A stretch of DNA of 64,000 nt, from positions 3,105,501 through 3,169,500 of the forward strand of contig JAZARR010000110.1 of NCBI GenBank assembly GCA_037389465.1. The letters are read 5' to 3'. A model generated the notes under the pieces. The model ran no database searches, had not been told where the DNA came from, and was given only the letters and a program-made list of their open reading frames with translations. The stretch's first letter is position 1. Each line of letters begins with the position of its first letter. A program made the translations under genes and the position numbers. This DNA is from Baylisascaris procyonis. Taxonomy: Eukaryota > Nematoda > Chromadorea > Rhabditida > Ascarididae. This document shows positions 1 through 12,749 of this stretch, piece by piece.

Positions 1-1009
1 ATCCGCATACGATATGCCTACCGTATGTTACTTTTTTTCTGCAAGAGCTACTGTAAATTTGTGTTTGAAAAAATGTGGAAAAGTTATTGAAAGGTGTAAA
101 AAAAAAAGTTTCATGATGGGTGATTGATTTCATACAGATTAGACCGCAATTGATCTTCTGAGGAAGATTTATTTATAGGAGCGGTCGGATTATCTAGAAT
201 ATAGTTGCAACATTTTATAAGATTTTATTTCCATTTGTTTGTAGATTATCAAAATAAGTGAATAAGAAATAGAAAGAATATTTTAGAATATAATTTGAGA
301 AGTAAATTATAAACTGCATAAATTGTAAATATAAAAATTATAATGATTTCAATGAAAAATGTTATGTGATGTAAAACTTAAATTTGCAACCGCGTTAGGT
401 AATTAAAAAAAACTTTCGGATCCCTTTTCATATGCTCAATATGACATCCACTTAGTACCTTAAATTTCTCTAACTGTTTCATTAGTTTTTAGTTAAATAG
501 TTCTGGCTTCATCTCTTTCCTTTCCTTTTTTTTTACCTTATCTCAATAATAATTCTAAAACCTTTCGTATAACATATTCAATAAAACTATTAAATGTGCT
601 TTATAGTAATCACTGGTGATCGCGAGTTGTTCGTAATATTGTTTTTACTAGAATTTTAATGAGAAACTAATAATTACTTATAAAAAAAATATGGCAGTTA
701 TATTTGCTTATTCTAGCTCTATCTTTTATTATTTATTGCGAATATTTTAGCTATTTATTTCTACCGATATTCTAAAGTAGTCATGTAGATCTACCAGGTT
801 ACTACGCTTAAAATTGATTTATGCGCCTAACCTAATATACCATTTACATTCACATATGTGAATAATTACACGTCGGCGTATCCTTTTTTATATATTCGAG
901 TATGGAAAAAAACGTCGCTCGTATAGGAATAATTCAAATTGAGATATACGATTGGATTAGTGGAATATCTGGATTAGACAATGATTGAATAGATATTACT
1001 TTTATAAGA
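1..1009. other. 3' flank of the elongase gene, no gene seen
   Basis: AT-rich sequence with no convincing exon on either strand. Minus-strand AATAAA hexamers near 725-737 lie about 275 bases past the elongase stop codon and could serve as its polyadenylation signals. Confidence 0.5.
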
Positions 1010-4000
1010 TTAATCGGTCTTTACACGTTGATATCGTTCCTTTGGACTAACGAAATAGGCTTTCACATAGAAATTAATGAAGAGAGCGGCGAATGAAATA
1101 CACTCTATGAGACCAATACAGATATTCCCGTAGGATTGTTGACATCTGCAATTAGTAAGCATTACCTTTGATGGTACAGAATTTTTCTATCATCATTACA
1201 TATTATAGGTAATTTAAATGGCTCTTAAGTAGAAGTTTACGAAGATTTTCGATTGTACCCCTATCCTTACCTCCTCTCTCCCCTCTCCCTCCTCCCCCTT
1301 CCCTTCCCTCCACTCCTGCGCCTCTTCCTCATCTCCGAAGAGGAACCAATTCTTCGTTCGTTAGTGGTGACGTAGGAGGGTGAAGCTACAAAACCGCATC
1401 CATAATGCTTATATCTACCCTCAGGCACCATTCTTTCCCTGCGGGCAGAACAGATTCGGTGCATGGGGTACCTGGGGTATTATATTCTAGAAAGGGGCTC
1501 TATGAGAGCACGGGGTATTTGCTGGGATCCTACTCGTGAGAGCTGTCTTCACAGCGAGGAAGTAAATTCAATCCTTGCTGGGTGATGAGCGGCGGGGAAC
1601 GAGGTCCGTTGGGCACAATCTTTATCCTAATTTAATAGATGGCAGTAACGGAATGATGAGTAATTCTTCCCTACCAGATCCATGGATTGTTTTTAATGAA
1701 TTCCGACCACTAAAAAATATGTTGAGAGGTCAAAGGTCAAATGTGGTGATGTTTAAAAGTCTGATCAATAAAAATAAGAGATAAGGCTAACGATAGCATT
1801 AAAATAATTAAACTTACGGCAGGTTCTGTCGTGCTTTGTACTCATAAACCAGGCACTCAATATAGACACCAATGAACATTTGAACGATTTGTAACGAAGT
1901 AACGAGCATTGCCATCTTCCTGTAACATGCCAGTTGGTTATTAGTCATATGGAGTATTAGCAGTAAAGGAAGAGTAGGCAAGATGGATGATCTATCATAA
2001 TCCAGAAATTACCTGGATAATGATCCTTGCCATTATCCAGAAATTCTACAGTATGAATGAAAAATTCGGGAAAATAATTTTTCCATTTTCATAGTTGTTC
2101 TTGCACGCTGAATTGATGTGAAATTTATTTGAACCTAAATTATTATTTAATATCTCCTCGAGGGATTTTTCAATTCGATGATTACCATCGTTTTCAATAG
2201 ATCATCGATCACCGTCATTGGATAAACATCATTGGATATAGCTATGTTTAAATGCGACAAAATGGGGTGATTTGAGGATCGATGAAGTTGAAGAACATTG
2301 GAAAATTCTTTTAAACTTTATAAGCTCATTGAAAATCTTACAAAACTCGTAGAATAATATTTTTTCAAGAGCATTTTGATTTGCGACAGTTGAAGTAAAA
2401 AAACGACATTTTGTTGGATGGTCATGGAATAGTAAATTTGCTTATAGTGTTATAATCAAAGGATCTTATGTAGAGGATCGAAACAGATAATAACTACCTT
2501 CTTCATGTATACGTATAGAATCTATTGGTTATTGTATTATAAAAACATGTGGAAAACACTAGAGAAAGAGGTATATTTAGTCTTCAGCAGTACCATCAAT
2601 CATACTATCTAACAGCATAAGTTGATGAATAAATGTAAAATATGCAATAGCAAGTCCTCATTACTACCTGACCAGCTACCTTATGTGAATCTTCCTTGCA
2701 ATATCCTTTTCTCATGTAAGAATCCCATCGGATCGGCCATGAAATACTTTCATTTTTAACTACGCTTAAGGCTTGTAGCTTCATTAGAATCGAGTGGATC
2801 GGAATGGAAACTAGTTTAACTCCTTGAAGTTAAGGTCGAGAAGCCTAGCTCGAGCTCACTAGTTCCCGATTTGGACTAATGGACGTACAGATGTGCCAAC
2901 ATATATACAGATTCGGCGTAGCGCCATAATCTCTCGAAATAAAAATTTATGTGAATGCATAAAACTAAAACTAAACTTAATTACTTTGCTAACAAAATAT
3001 TTTATTTTCTTGAGAAAAAAATGTTATACATAAGTATGCAAATATGTAATAATAAATAATAAATAATGAAAGCATACTTTGAAGGTCGAAAACCATAAGA
3101 AGTTGATGCATAATAACTATACATAATAGAATGAACGAAATAATTCACCGTAATAAAGAATCGTCCTGGTGCCGCATGTTCAGCACCTAGAAAATGATGG
3201 TTATGAAGCTCAAGTAACATAACGAACGTGTATAAATTAAGATGTTTGCTTTGATTTATCAGAAGATCATTGATCGATTGGAAGATTTCATTATTTGACT
3301 TGTCAGAAGATTATTGATCGATTTAAAGATTTCATTATTTGACCTATCAGAAGATTATTGATTGATTGAAAATTTTCATTGATTGACTTATCGGAAGATT
3401 ATTGATTGACTTATCAGAAGATCATTGATTGATCGAAAGGTTTCATTAAGAAAATACAGATTCGTCGATATACTCAATACGAATGTATATCGGATACCTA
3501 AGCTACCTGAGAAGAAATGAAAAAAATCTACTTTATTTGAAGAAATAAAACGATTGAAAAACTATTTTATGCTTTTATCTGCGATTATAGGCGATTAGGC
3601 AATTTAGAATTTTCAATAAATAGCGTTATTTTGAGGATTTCTTAAGAAATTTTTTTGCTAGAAGTGGAATCGTTTTTTTTTTTTAAATTTATTCTTGTGC
3701 CTCCTTCCATTTGGAAGATTGTCCTTTACCTTTTCTTTGTATTTATGATTTATACTTATTTGTCTTATCGATAATTTATGAGGAAATGATAGATATTTTT
3801 AGAAAAATTAATATAGAATTTAATTAAAAAATAGTTTATAAAGTTGTAATATGAGATAATCAATTCAAAGATACAAATACATAACTAGGGCAAATCGTCT
3901 GTTAAATTATTTGACGAATTAATTAAGATCCTTATTCTGGAAATAAACAGAAATTGTAATAACTGAGTATATGCATATTCATTGAGCTGAATTTCTAGCC

Positions 4001-5916
4001 AAATTTTTAGAATAAATCAATAAATCGTATTTAATAGTTAAGTTGGGAATTCTGTTTCGATGTTAAAATTAACTGCGAATATAATTTTTTTTTAATGTAT
4101 CATTTTTTTAAATATGTAAATTTTTAGCGTTAAAAATGTTTGTTTATTAAATTAAAGATATTATTTGAAGAATTAAATTGAAAAATAAAATAAACCTGCA
4201 TGAGCGGAACCAATAAGAACGGCAACATGATGATAATAATGTAGAAAAATAAGTTTTCTTTTTCTGAGTACAATAAAAAGTGTATCACCAAGTTCAACAA
4301 TTTTTGAGAGCGCAAAAAGAAGTGCCCAAAATGCAGCGACACCATTCGGATGAACTGTATAGCAAACTGAACGATACATTCCAAGATTGAGTACACTATA
4401 GACAAGATCCTTAAATTTATTTATTTTATTTTTATTATTCTCGAATAAAACTTAAAAGGCCTTAAGGAGTTTTCGGATATCTTTTAATAATTTTGCATTT
4501 TTTTTTAAAAATTTTTTATTTTTCATGAAGCCTTCCCATGCCTATCCTTTACTAAAAATTATTTAAATTTATTCCAATTTGCATAATTTATTTCACTGTT
4601 GCTTTAATTCAATAGAGATTTAATTGCTAGATAATTTTTCTAGTGTAGTATATGGTTTGATGTTCTATATAGTCTCCATGAAATTTATTTAATAGTATAT
4701 CCACTTCCAATCTCTCTATCGGTTTAACAAACCTTAATCGAATAATTTTTGAAAAACTGAAATAAAAAATAAAATAAAATAAAAGAATATCATGTTGACT
4801 CAATAAGTAAAATGCACACTTGTCTAAGGGCCCTATATTAATGGATGGTTTCCTTATGGCTAAAAAAAGAGTATCTATTAATAAAAAATAATTTTTTAAA
4901 ATGAAGGAAAATTATCGAAATCGATTATCGCCTTACCTCACCAAAACGTATGAAACCAATAGCGCTAAAAATCGCAAGTGATGCATTCCATATAAAAAGT
5001 GGTCTTTTAAGAACGAATGCTTCACGATTACGCATAAATCTTTGAATAAGTTTTATTATAATGAAATAAACCACTGAGATAGTAATTGAATGATACCAAT
5101 ATTTTTGAAGAAATAATGTTGCAGAAACTGGATCGTCGATTTTTTCAAACGGTAACGCATATCTAAAATTTTTATCTCGATTTATTAATGATAATAGAAA
5201 TTATAATGCGTTTTTTTTCTTTTTTTTTTTAGAAATTCGATCGAACAAGAAAATTATTAATATTTTCGCTAAGCGGAAAAATGCCTTCACTTTATTCGAT
5301 TTCATCGTCAATGGTGGACTTTGCCTTACTCCTTTTCCAGCAAATAAATATTCCTTTTTTTTTCGCCTACTAAACATCAATAAAGCATCGAATCTAGCTG
5401 AGGAAATTTTTTCAAAACAATCAGTGCAAATTCTTCTATAACGCTACGATAGTGAACATGTCGATCGACATTTTTTTCTTCATTAATTTCTTTGCTTCAT
5501 TTGTTTCGTTCCGGTTAATTCATCGATACCAATAGGAAACCTGTTGAAATGAACTACAAATTTATTTTCATTCAATTTTAATCCATTTAATTTTTCTTTG
5601 ATCTTTCAATTTTAATTTTTTCTTAATTAATTTGTTTGATTTTCTGAACGCTCTATAAAATTCCACAAAAATTTTCGTAAAAACTTCAATATTATTTCAC
5701 TAAAATTTTTTCTTCTAAGATCAATACGGAAGAAAGGATGGGTTAAATATTTGAACAAATTAATAGTTTAAATAACATTGCGGATATCTGAATAACTTAC
5801 CGATAGACATAATTGTTGTGTAATGAATGCGTCGAATTACCGCTATAAACATCGAATTCGTTGATTTGTTTGATATGCCAATGAATTGAACTCAATGTAT
5901 CAGCAATCATTCCCAT
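1010..5916 (-). CDS. ELO-family very-long-chain fatty acid elongase, 6 exons, 300 aa
   Basis: This is the 3-ketoacyl-CoA synthase (condensing) subunit of the ER fatty acid elongation cycle, which adds two carbons from malonyl-CoA. Exons on the minus strand: 5916-5801, 5162-4937, 4409-4196, 3186-3078, 1919-1818, 1145-1010. They total 903 nt with consistent phases and a TAA stop. The family signatures appear in order: KIVELGDT (residues 150-157), the catalytic His box HYYHH (171-175), N-x3-H-x2-MYSYY (200-211) and TSLQIVQ (229-235). Several hydrophobic membrane segments surround them. An N-glycosylation sequon NST lies at residue 27. The length is normal for the family. The start is the first ATG of exon 1. 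The text resembles the ELOVL3/6-like group, but substrate range cannot be read from sequence. No dilysine ER-retrieval motif is seen at the C-terminus, which ends RVKTD. Confidence 0.93.
1256..1340 (+). repeat. polypyrimidine tract in elongase intron 5
   Basis: An almost uninterrupted C/T run of about 85 bases in otherwise AT-rich DNA. It lies inside the last elongase intron, between exons ending at 1818 and starting at 1145. Such tracts can form triplex (H-DNA) structures, but no function is shown. Confidence 0.7.
1727..1739 (+). promoter_or_regulatory. perfect DR1 nuclear hormone receptor motif
   Basis: The 13 bases AGGTCAAAGGTCA are two exact AGGTCA half-sites in direct repeat with one spacer base. 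This is the classical DR1 element bound by HNF4/RXR/PPAR-type receptors. It lies in elongase intron 5. HNF4-like receptors such as NHR-49 control fatty acid metabolism in C. elegans, so use as an intronic enhancer is an inference. Confidence 0.45.
3252..3446 (+). repeat. minisatellite, about 44 bp period, in elongase intron
   Basis: Four to five diverged copies of a unit carrying TATCAGAAGATTATTGAT followed by a TTTCATTATTTGA-like part. Successive starts near 3258, 3303, 3346, 3389 and 3412 show that the last copy is short. It lies just upstream (in gene orientation) of the exon at 3186-3078. Confidence 0.75.
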
Positions 5917-5948
5917 TGTTATTCGCCGTTTCTTCCTTTAATTGTTGG

Positions 5949-5951
5949 ATA

Positions 5952-6002
<51 letters not shown>

Positions 6003-6005
6003 TGG

Positions 6006-6032
<27 letters not shown>
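5949..6032 (+). repeat. (TA)n microsatellite
   Basis: Long alternating TA run with short TTGGATA interruptions near 6003 and 6031, immediately upstream of the elongase start codon (5916, minus). Confidence 0.9.
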
Positions 6033-6036
<4 letters not shown>

Positions 6037-9000
6037 AGGGCTTAAACTGGATATAAAGGGCTTAAAAGCCATGTCGCCATTGAAAGTGTCAAAAAATTCA
6101 GTATTATTGCTCACAGCATACAATAATCCAATCGGTTTCCTACTATACTAGTAGAAAATCGTAGTTTGAGGTGCTGTTTTATTTATAATCGCATCATCTT
6201 TCAAGGCTTAGACAATGTCTATCGCTAATATTTCTTATCTATATAAAACTGTCGTTGAAAATGATTCTCGGCTATTCTACTTTTAAAATAAATTATTAGC
6301 GTGAACATTAACTTAATTAATCCAACAAAAATATAATCGATTTTGTTAAAATAATAATTTTGCAAGGTTTATTATATTTTATGAATTATAGGTTCAAATA
6401 AAAAACAAAAATCTCTGCCGTCCATTCTCAACGAATTCACGGGTCGATAGATGAAATTTTTTTCGCTAAAATCGCCGAAAATCGTCGAATCGAAATTTGA
6501 AGTGAAAAATGAGAAAATCCGTTGAGATGTAATATTCGCAAAAAGTGCGAAAAAATAGCGAATCTTAATTCAAATATGCACAACATATGACAAAAGGATC
6601 TCAATTAAAATCGTCTTAACGTAAAAATGTCGAAAATTGGCCGCCGATATTAATTTGATAATAAAAGTGAGAATATTTTTCCTATGTGAACGTCTTTCTT
6701 TCGTGAGCACGGTTTGAGAGGGATCATCATTCAAAAGTTTTTTTTTTTTTTTTTTAAGTGACGCCAATGCAGGAGAAAATCCTGTTATGGGCAGTAAACG
6801 CCTCGAATAAGAAACTGCTACCGGGAGACTACTACTACGATTTTTTCCATGTATAACTTTTTTATTGATCAATACTCTCAATTTTATATGTATAAAAATT
6901 AAAAGAAACCAACTATAAAATAAAATACAGATATATAATGATACACTCTTAGTTTTTTTTATAAAAAATAAATAAAAGTGAAAATATGTTTTATTTATGC
7001 AATGTAAGAAAAATGCAACATCTCTACAACGATTTGCTAATAATAAAAAAGTAGTCGTCAAATGCAAATAATGGCAACAGTTACTGCAATAAGATCAAGT
7101 TTTTTTTTCAAAATATTTTTTATCACCAGTCGGCTGGCACATTTTTCCTCTTTTGATCTGCTCTAGAAGAAATTATCACATGTGGAGTAAACAACTTTTC
7201 AAGTTAAATTACTCGTCCAATATAAATGAACAAGCATACAAATATATATAGTTAAAAATGCAAATATTACGTACATATAAGTGAGGAGGAAGTAATAAAA
7301 TGAGTAATTTGCATAAAAAGGAGAAACATTTTTAAAAAAAATCTTTTTTTACGCTCCCATCGAAAAGAGACTTAAAAGGGCGACTAAACGAAATGAAAGA
7401 GTACATGTAACAACGAAGTGAGAAGATCATTTGACTAGTTTTATGAAGGAAATTTGTGCGTTGAGCACGTTGAGCATTCAAAAGGTTTGCTCAAAAATGG
7501 GCGGATGTATTTTATTGGAAAGCGGTTCTTTTCTTGTCTTCGAGACACGTTTCTAAAGGGTATTACATTCTTTTCACGGCGACCTCTACACACCCCTCTA
7601 TGAACGTTTTAACGAACAAATAGAAGAATGGAGAAAACTTTATTGCCTTTAAATGACCGATGATTGTTGGCAATCTATAAAATGTAATCAATTATATCGA
7701 TGTAATCGACCACAAAGGTATAATTGATATTCTTTAACAACAAAGATGCACTAAATTTATAACTGCCATTGGCGGAAGTAGCAGCAAAGCAGTAATTGAT
7801 ATTCTAAATGAGAAAATTTGAGTGGAATATCGATCGTATTTAAAAAAAAAAAATTATAGCAATTGTATTTCTTATGAATTGGTTTTTTACTCTTATTTTA
7901 TTGATTTCAATTTTGATGTGAAAAATTTTCCGATCATAAATTTTCCACTATCTATATTTTTTAATTTTTTATATTTTCATTTTTCAATTCAATTTGACTA
8001 TATGAATAGAAATAATCATAAGCAAATATTTATGCACATTCGAAAGTTGGATTTATTAATAACTGATATTTTGGCATCATTATTAATCTACAAGGATTTT
8101 ACTAGGATTAAACGTTTATAATTGTGGAACTACAAGCATTTTATGACATTTCTGCCGATAATATTTCGCATCTAAGTAGATTACCCATAGAAAATGGTTG
8201 GTGGAGAAAGGGAAGGGAAGGATGGGAGGGGCCGGGATGGGAAGGGGAAGCAAAACAGATCATTTTGCTCTTGATCAATAATCTATGCAAAAATGATTCA
8301 TGATTCATGATCCGGCCGTATTGACATTTCGGCCGCTATCTTCAGTTTTTTTTTAATTTCGTTGGCAAGTTCCAGAAGTGAAAACCCTCTTTTTAGCTTT
8401 ACGAAATATTTCCCACAAAGACATGAACAGAAAAGATGCAAATGAATTACGAGAATACTATATTGACACAAAAAGAAGTGAACGGCATTGCGAGAGTACT
8501 GTAGCCATACTGTAGCCATATAGAATACCAAGCATATTATATACCCTCATTGAAATAGCGAATGATTCATAACAACGGAATTTTTTTTTTGGAAAAAAAA
8601 AACATTTTCATTGGTTCTCTCAAACAATGATGTAACTAGTTGCTAAAGAATGGTGAAATTATATAAAAAGCGCATATCGTGCCAACTTGTTTGTTGCGGT
8701 TTTTTCACAAGTCTTATTGTATGCAATGATCGCAATTGCGTAATTGCAAAATTTATTATTTCCAGTTCCAATTGATTGCGTTTTTCTTTTATTATTTGCT
8801 ATTTAATGCATCAAAGCTTTCGACTTTGATTTCGATGCGTTTCTTTCTCCGTTCATTTCTTTTTTTACTGATTTTGGCGAAGTCATTTTGTATCAAAGAA
8901 ACTCTCATAGAAATGAAAAGAGAGAGGCGATGACTGGTGATTGATGCGAATTCGGTTAAATGTTATTTTTATGGATGGGAGGGGAGAGGGAAGAGAGAAA

Positions 9001-10184
9001 GGCAACGGAATTGAAAGTTCTAAAATTAGGTGATCTGTGAGATTTAAAAGATTTGAAGTCATCGTAGAGGCGAAATGCTTCGATTCCAATTGATAATTTT
9101 TTTCCCAATAAACGATGCTTAGAAAAGTTCTCAGTGGGATTTTATACCTTTCTTTCAATTATTTTCGCCAAAAAAATGACCGATTTTTCCTTTCATAAAA
9201 GTTTTTCACACCCCTTCAATCCATACAGTTGAAACTCGTCTCCTTTGTAAAAAATTTGCATGAGAATTAAAACATTGTGATTAACTAATATTAGACATTC
9301 AGCTGTTATAAAGTAACAAATTATTGAAATAAACTACCGTATGCGTTCCTATACTGAAGTGGGTTTAGCTATTTTTGTAGATTTAACTTGTCTACTGTAG
9401 GCAAAATTATTTTTAAAAAAAGATGGGAAGAGGCGGTGGGAAATGAGGAGGAATAATCGTTACTATTAGCTTCGTTGCATTCACTATTGAAGTAACATTT
9501 AATGTTTTATTTAAGTAACGCATCGAATGCTTTTGTAAGATGTATTTTTTTTTAAATGCCATTGAAAGAGGCATTCAACATAGACAACAACACATAAAAA
9601 TGAACTTCTCATTCATTTTGTTCATTAAAAAATTTTAATACACTCAATGATGCTGCTCTTATAAGAAAAATAATACAGGTCAAGTAGATGGTCGTCGTTC
9701 TAGAATGGCATCTACATATTTTTAATAAATATTGTAGTTTATAGTCAAATCATACAAGAAAACAGTTGAACTTTATTAGTGTACAAATATCATCACGCAC
9801 GTGATAGCTACAAGAAACGTAACGCGGCAAAAATCACGAAAAATTACGTTGCACTAGAAAAAAAAAATTGATGTAGACCATAACAAGTTTTAGATCGTTA
9901 GTATGGGGCTTAAATCACTTCATTACGGTAGTTGTCTTGCAATGTAATCATTTTTTTTTGAAGATTCTAATCAGTTCTAATCAGTCGCTTTCGAAGAAGG
10001 CGCTAACGATACACTTTTATAATTGATGTTCACTGCAGCCATATTTAAGTTTTTTTTTATCAGTTGAACATAGGATTCAAAGAATCTCCTCATATCCCCG
10101 AAAATAGATGGGACTCGTTAAATTCGTTGAATTCCCTTTCTTGTTTGTGTCGAATTCACAAAAAATACTAGCAGATCGAATTGC

Positions 10185-10207
10185 GACCTTTGACCCCGCT
10201 GACCTTT
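10185..10207 (-). promoter_or_regulatory. compound nuclear receptor half-site cluster (DR1-like)
   Basis: On the minus strand this reads AAAGGTCA, three bases (gcg), then GGGTCAAAGGTC. That is three RGGTCA-type half-sites, two of them in DR1 spacing. It lies 4.3 kb upstream of the elongase start and 2.5 kb upstream of TRM6. Regulatory function is inferred from motif text only. Confidence 0.35.
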
Positions 10208-11376
10208 GTTCTCACTCCCTCTCCTCTCCTTCATTTCGTCTCATTCAACCTCTATCAGCCAGCCATTGGAAAGAAAACTTCCATTATTTTTTTCAATTTC
10301 TTCCCTAAAAAAATTTTTTCGTTGCGTATCATTTGCAGCAATTTTTATGCATCAGGTGAAGCAATATCTATACGTGTGCATATTTATTTGTTTTATTTCT
10401 CATTCGTCGATTATAATAAGTGGAGTTATAGATGCAAGGATGAATTTTATTGATCATAATAAAGAATAAATCTTTGGATAAAAACTAATTTCAATTTATC
10501 AATTTTTTTTTTGTTCTGTTGGTATTTAAAAACGTCATAAAATTAATGAGCTGATTTCGTTATATAATTCGATTTAATGCGAATTTAAAATAATTTTTTT
10601 TTGAGATTCATGCATCCGGTTTTTTTTTTGAAAAACTAGAAGTATACTCCGATGTGGAAATCTTTAAGTAGTAATATTTGAAAATATATTTGAGAAAAAA
10701 ACGAAATCACATGTACTATCTATTTTGCATTGTTTTCGAATAAACTAAAGTCAATTGATTTATTAGTGAAAAACGAAAAACGTCTCTCTCATGCCAAGTC
10801 TTCCGGCATCTTTTTTTTTCAGTTTACATTTTAAAAAATTGTGAGAAGAAAAAAAACGAGAAAATTTGTGCTATTCTACGATTTCTTCGATTCATCGTTA
10901 TGAAAATTTGTGTCAAAAATCATTACTTTTTTTACACATCAGAGCCATTTTTTTTCAAAGAATTTAAAAAGGAACAACCGTAGACGTAATATTGCATAGG
11001 TATTTCAGTATAAATGCCACGATGACAGGGTGAAAATCGAAAAAAAAAGAGTTGAAGCATTTTTTTCTTTTTTTTTGGTGAAACAAATCATAAAAATTGG
11101 AATTTTCTGGTCTTGAATAGCAAAATAAACGAGAGAATTAGTTCAGACTTGAGTCTATTCCTTCTCCCTTTCTAGAATTAGAAAAAAATCTCGAGGTATC
11201 GCTCTAACATCTAAAACAACTCACACAATGCAGTTATTTTCGAGGGACGATTACTCGGTTACCTATTACTTTTGTAATATCGGTTTGAGTAGGCGAACTA
11301 AAATGATGCATCAGTTTTTTTATAAACTTTAAATTTTAACTGAAAACATGTATTCATAATTTTTGCTAGTGGGGAT

Positions 11377-11393
11377 GTTTATTTATTTGTTGT

Positions 11394-11428
<35 letters not shown>

Positions 11429-11530
11429 TTATTTACTTATTTATTTATTTATTTGTTTATACGTTTATTTATTTACTTATTCATTTGTTTATTTAATTGA
11501 TAAATTAGTTATTTATTTACTTAATTGATA
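11377..11530 (+). repeat. (TTTA)n tetranucleotide repeat
   Basis: An array of TTTA/TTTG/CTTA units, purest around 11395-11430, decaying toward 11530. No gene overlaps it. Confidence 0.85.
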
Positions 11531-12749
11531 TTGTTTGTTATAATTTAGCAAATCTATATTTATTTCTATGCCTATAATAGCAAAAAAAACAAGAAAGCGC
11601 ATCAAAAACATTGGATCATATGCGTATTTTCACAGTTCCAACAAATAGATCGATGAGTTGACTGTGATACAATTCAAAAAAAACCTAGACATGTAATAAC
11701 CGGTTTTCCTTCACAAGCACACCATTTTAATAAAAGTGCAAAAAAAATATTCATTCCTTTACAGCACCTAAAATGAATCTACAAAAATTTATAGGCGTAA
11801 AATTTCATTTTATTAATCAGCATTAATGATCCATTTAAGAGACGATTGATTATTATAAAGCCAAATTAGGATACCAGCTTCTTTTTTCTTTTTATTAATT
11901 GAATCCACCGAGCTTATAGATATATTTTAGCTCTATAATCTTTATTTGGTCTATTCGTGCAAAATTCTCTACAATCGTTTAGATTCGGTCTTCATTACAC
12001 TTTCCCCTCCAATCACCGAATTTATGTCAGAGTTTTACCTGAATAAGTTTACCATCTTTATGTACTATCTGCATCAGCAATGAAACGATTACTGTTGTTA
12101 TAAACTTTTTCGTCTTTTTACTTGAACGATGTACTTATGAGGATGCTTTGCCTACCTCTATTGGAATAGCAGGTGATCATGGCCAAATTCTCTGACATGC
12201 TCGTTTAGTGTTTGAATTTCCCGCTATTTCGTTGAGAGAATCAGTAACTTACAATTGCAGCCGAATAGCTTTTGAATTGCATGAATTTTTTTTTTCCTTC
12301 TTAGGTCTTCAACCTTCTGGACAAAAGTTCTATGGGAATCCTTTAATTTACATCTCAAATTTAGTAAACAATTTCTACAGTTAGAAGGAATGGGAAATAT
12401 GAGGGGTTCTTTATAAAGTGATTGGTTGGAGTAGGATTTGGCGGATAGAACAAGGTAAGAGGAGTGGAGGATAGAAAAACAATTCTGATGAAGCTTAATT
12501 TTCCTGCGGCAAACAACTTGAAAAATTAAATTTTATAAAAGTGACATTAAATTTTGGGACCAGCATATACATAGATGTATGGTTCTTTTTATTTCCGGTC
12601 GCGGCTTTACATTAGTGTTAGAATGAAGCTGCATTTTATTATTTATCTATTTTTATGGAGCACTTTTATGCAGATTTCTTTCTTCAAAATAATCCATCCT
12701 GGATTTTCGGTGAATTTTTTCAAAAATTTCAGTTCAGTCCGTGTATGGA

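Larger units (their letters stand above)
5917..12749. other. 6.8 kb intergenic region between divergent elongase and TRM6 genes
   Basis: This is the shared upstream region of the elongase (minus) and TRM6 (plus). No exon with family-like protein text was found. The longest open frames (for example minus 6570-7067) are low-complexity, Phe/Ile/Lys-rich translations of AT-rich DNA. It holds the TA microsatellite, an ATTT tetranucleotide repeat, a purine-rich tract at about 8199-8252, a 13 bp duplication at about 8495-8522 and the compound receptor motif at 10185-10207. Confidence 0.6.

Noticed and set aside
6570..7067. 165-codon minus-strand frame
   Set aside because: Low-complexity Phe/Ile/Lys text over A/T runs, no motif, no splice or polyadenylation context.
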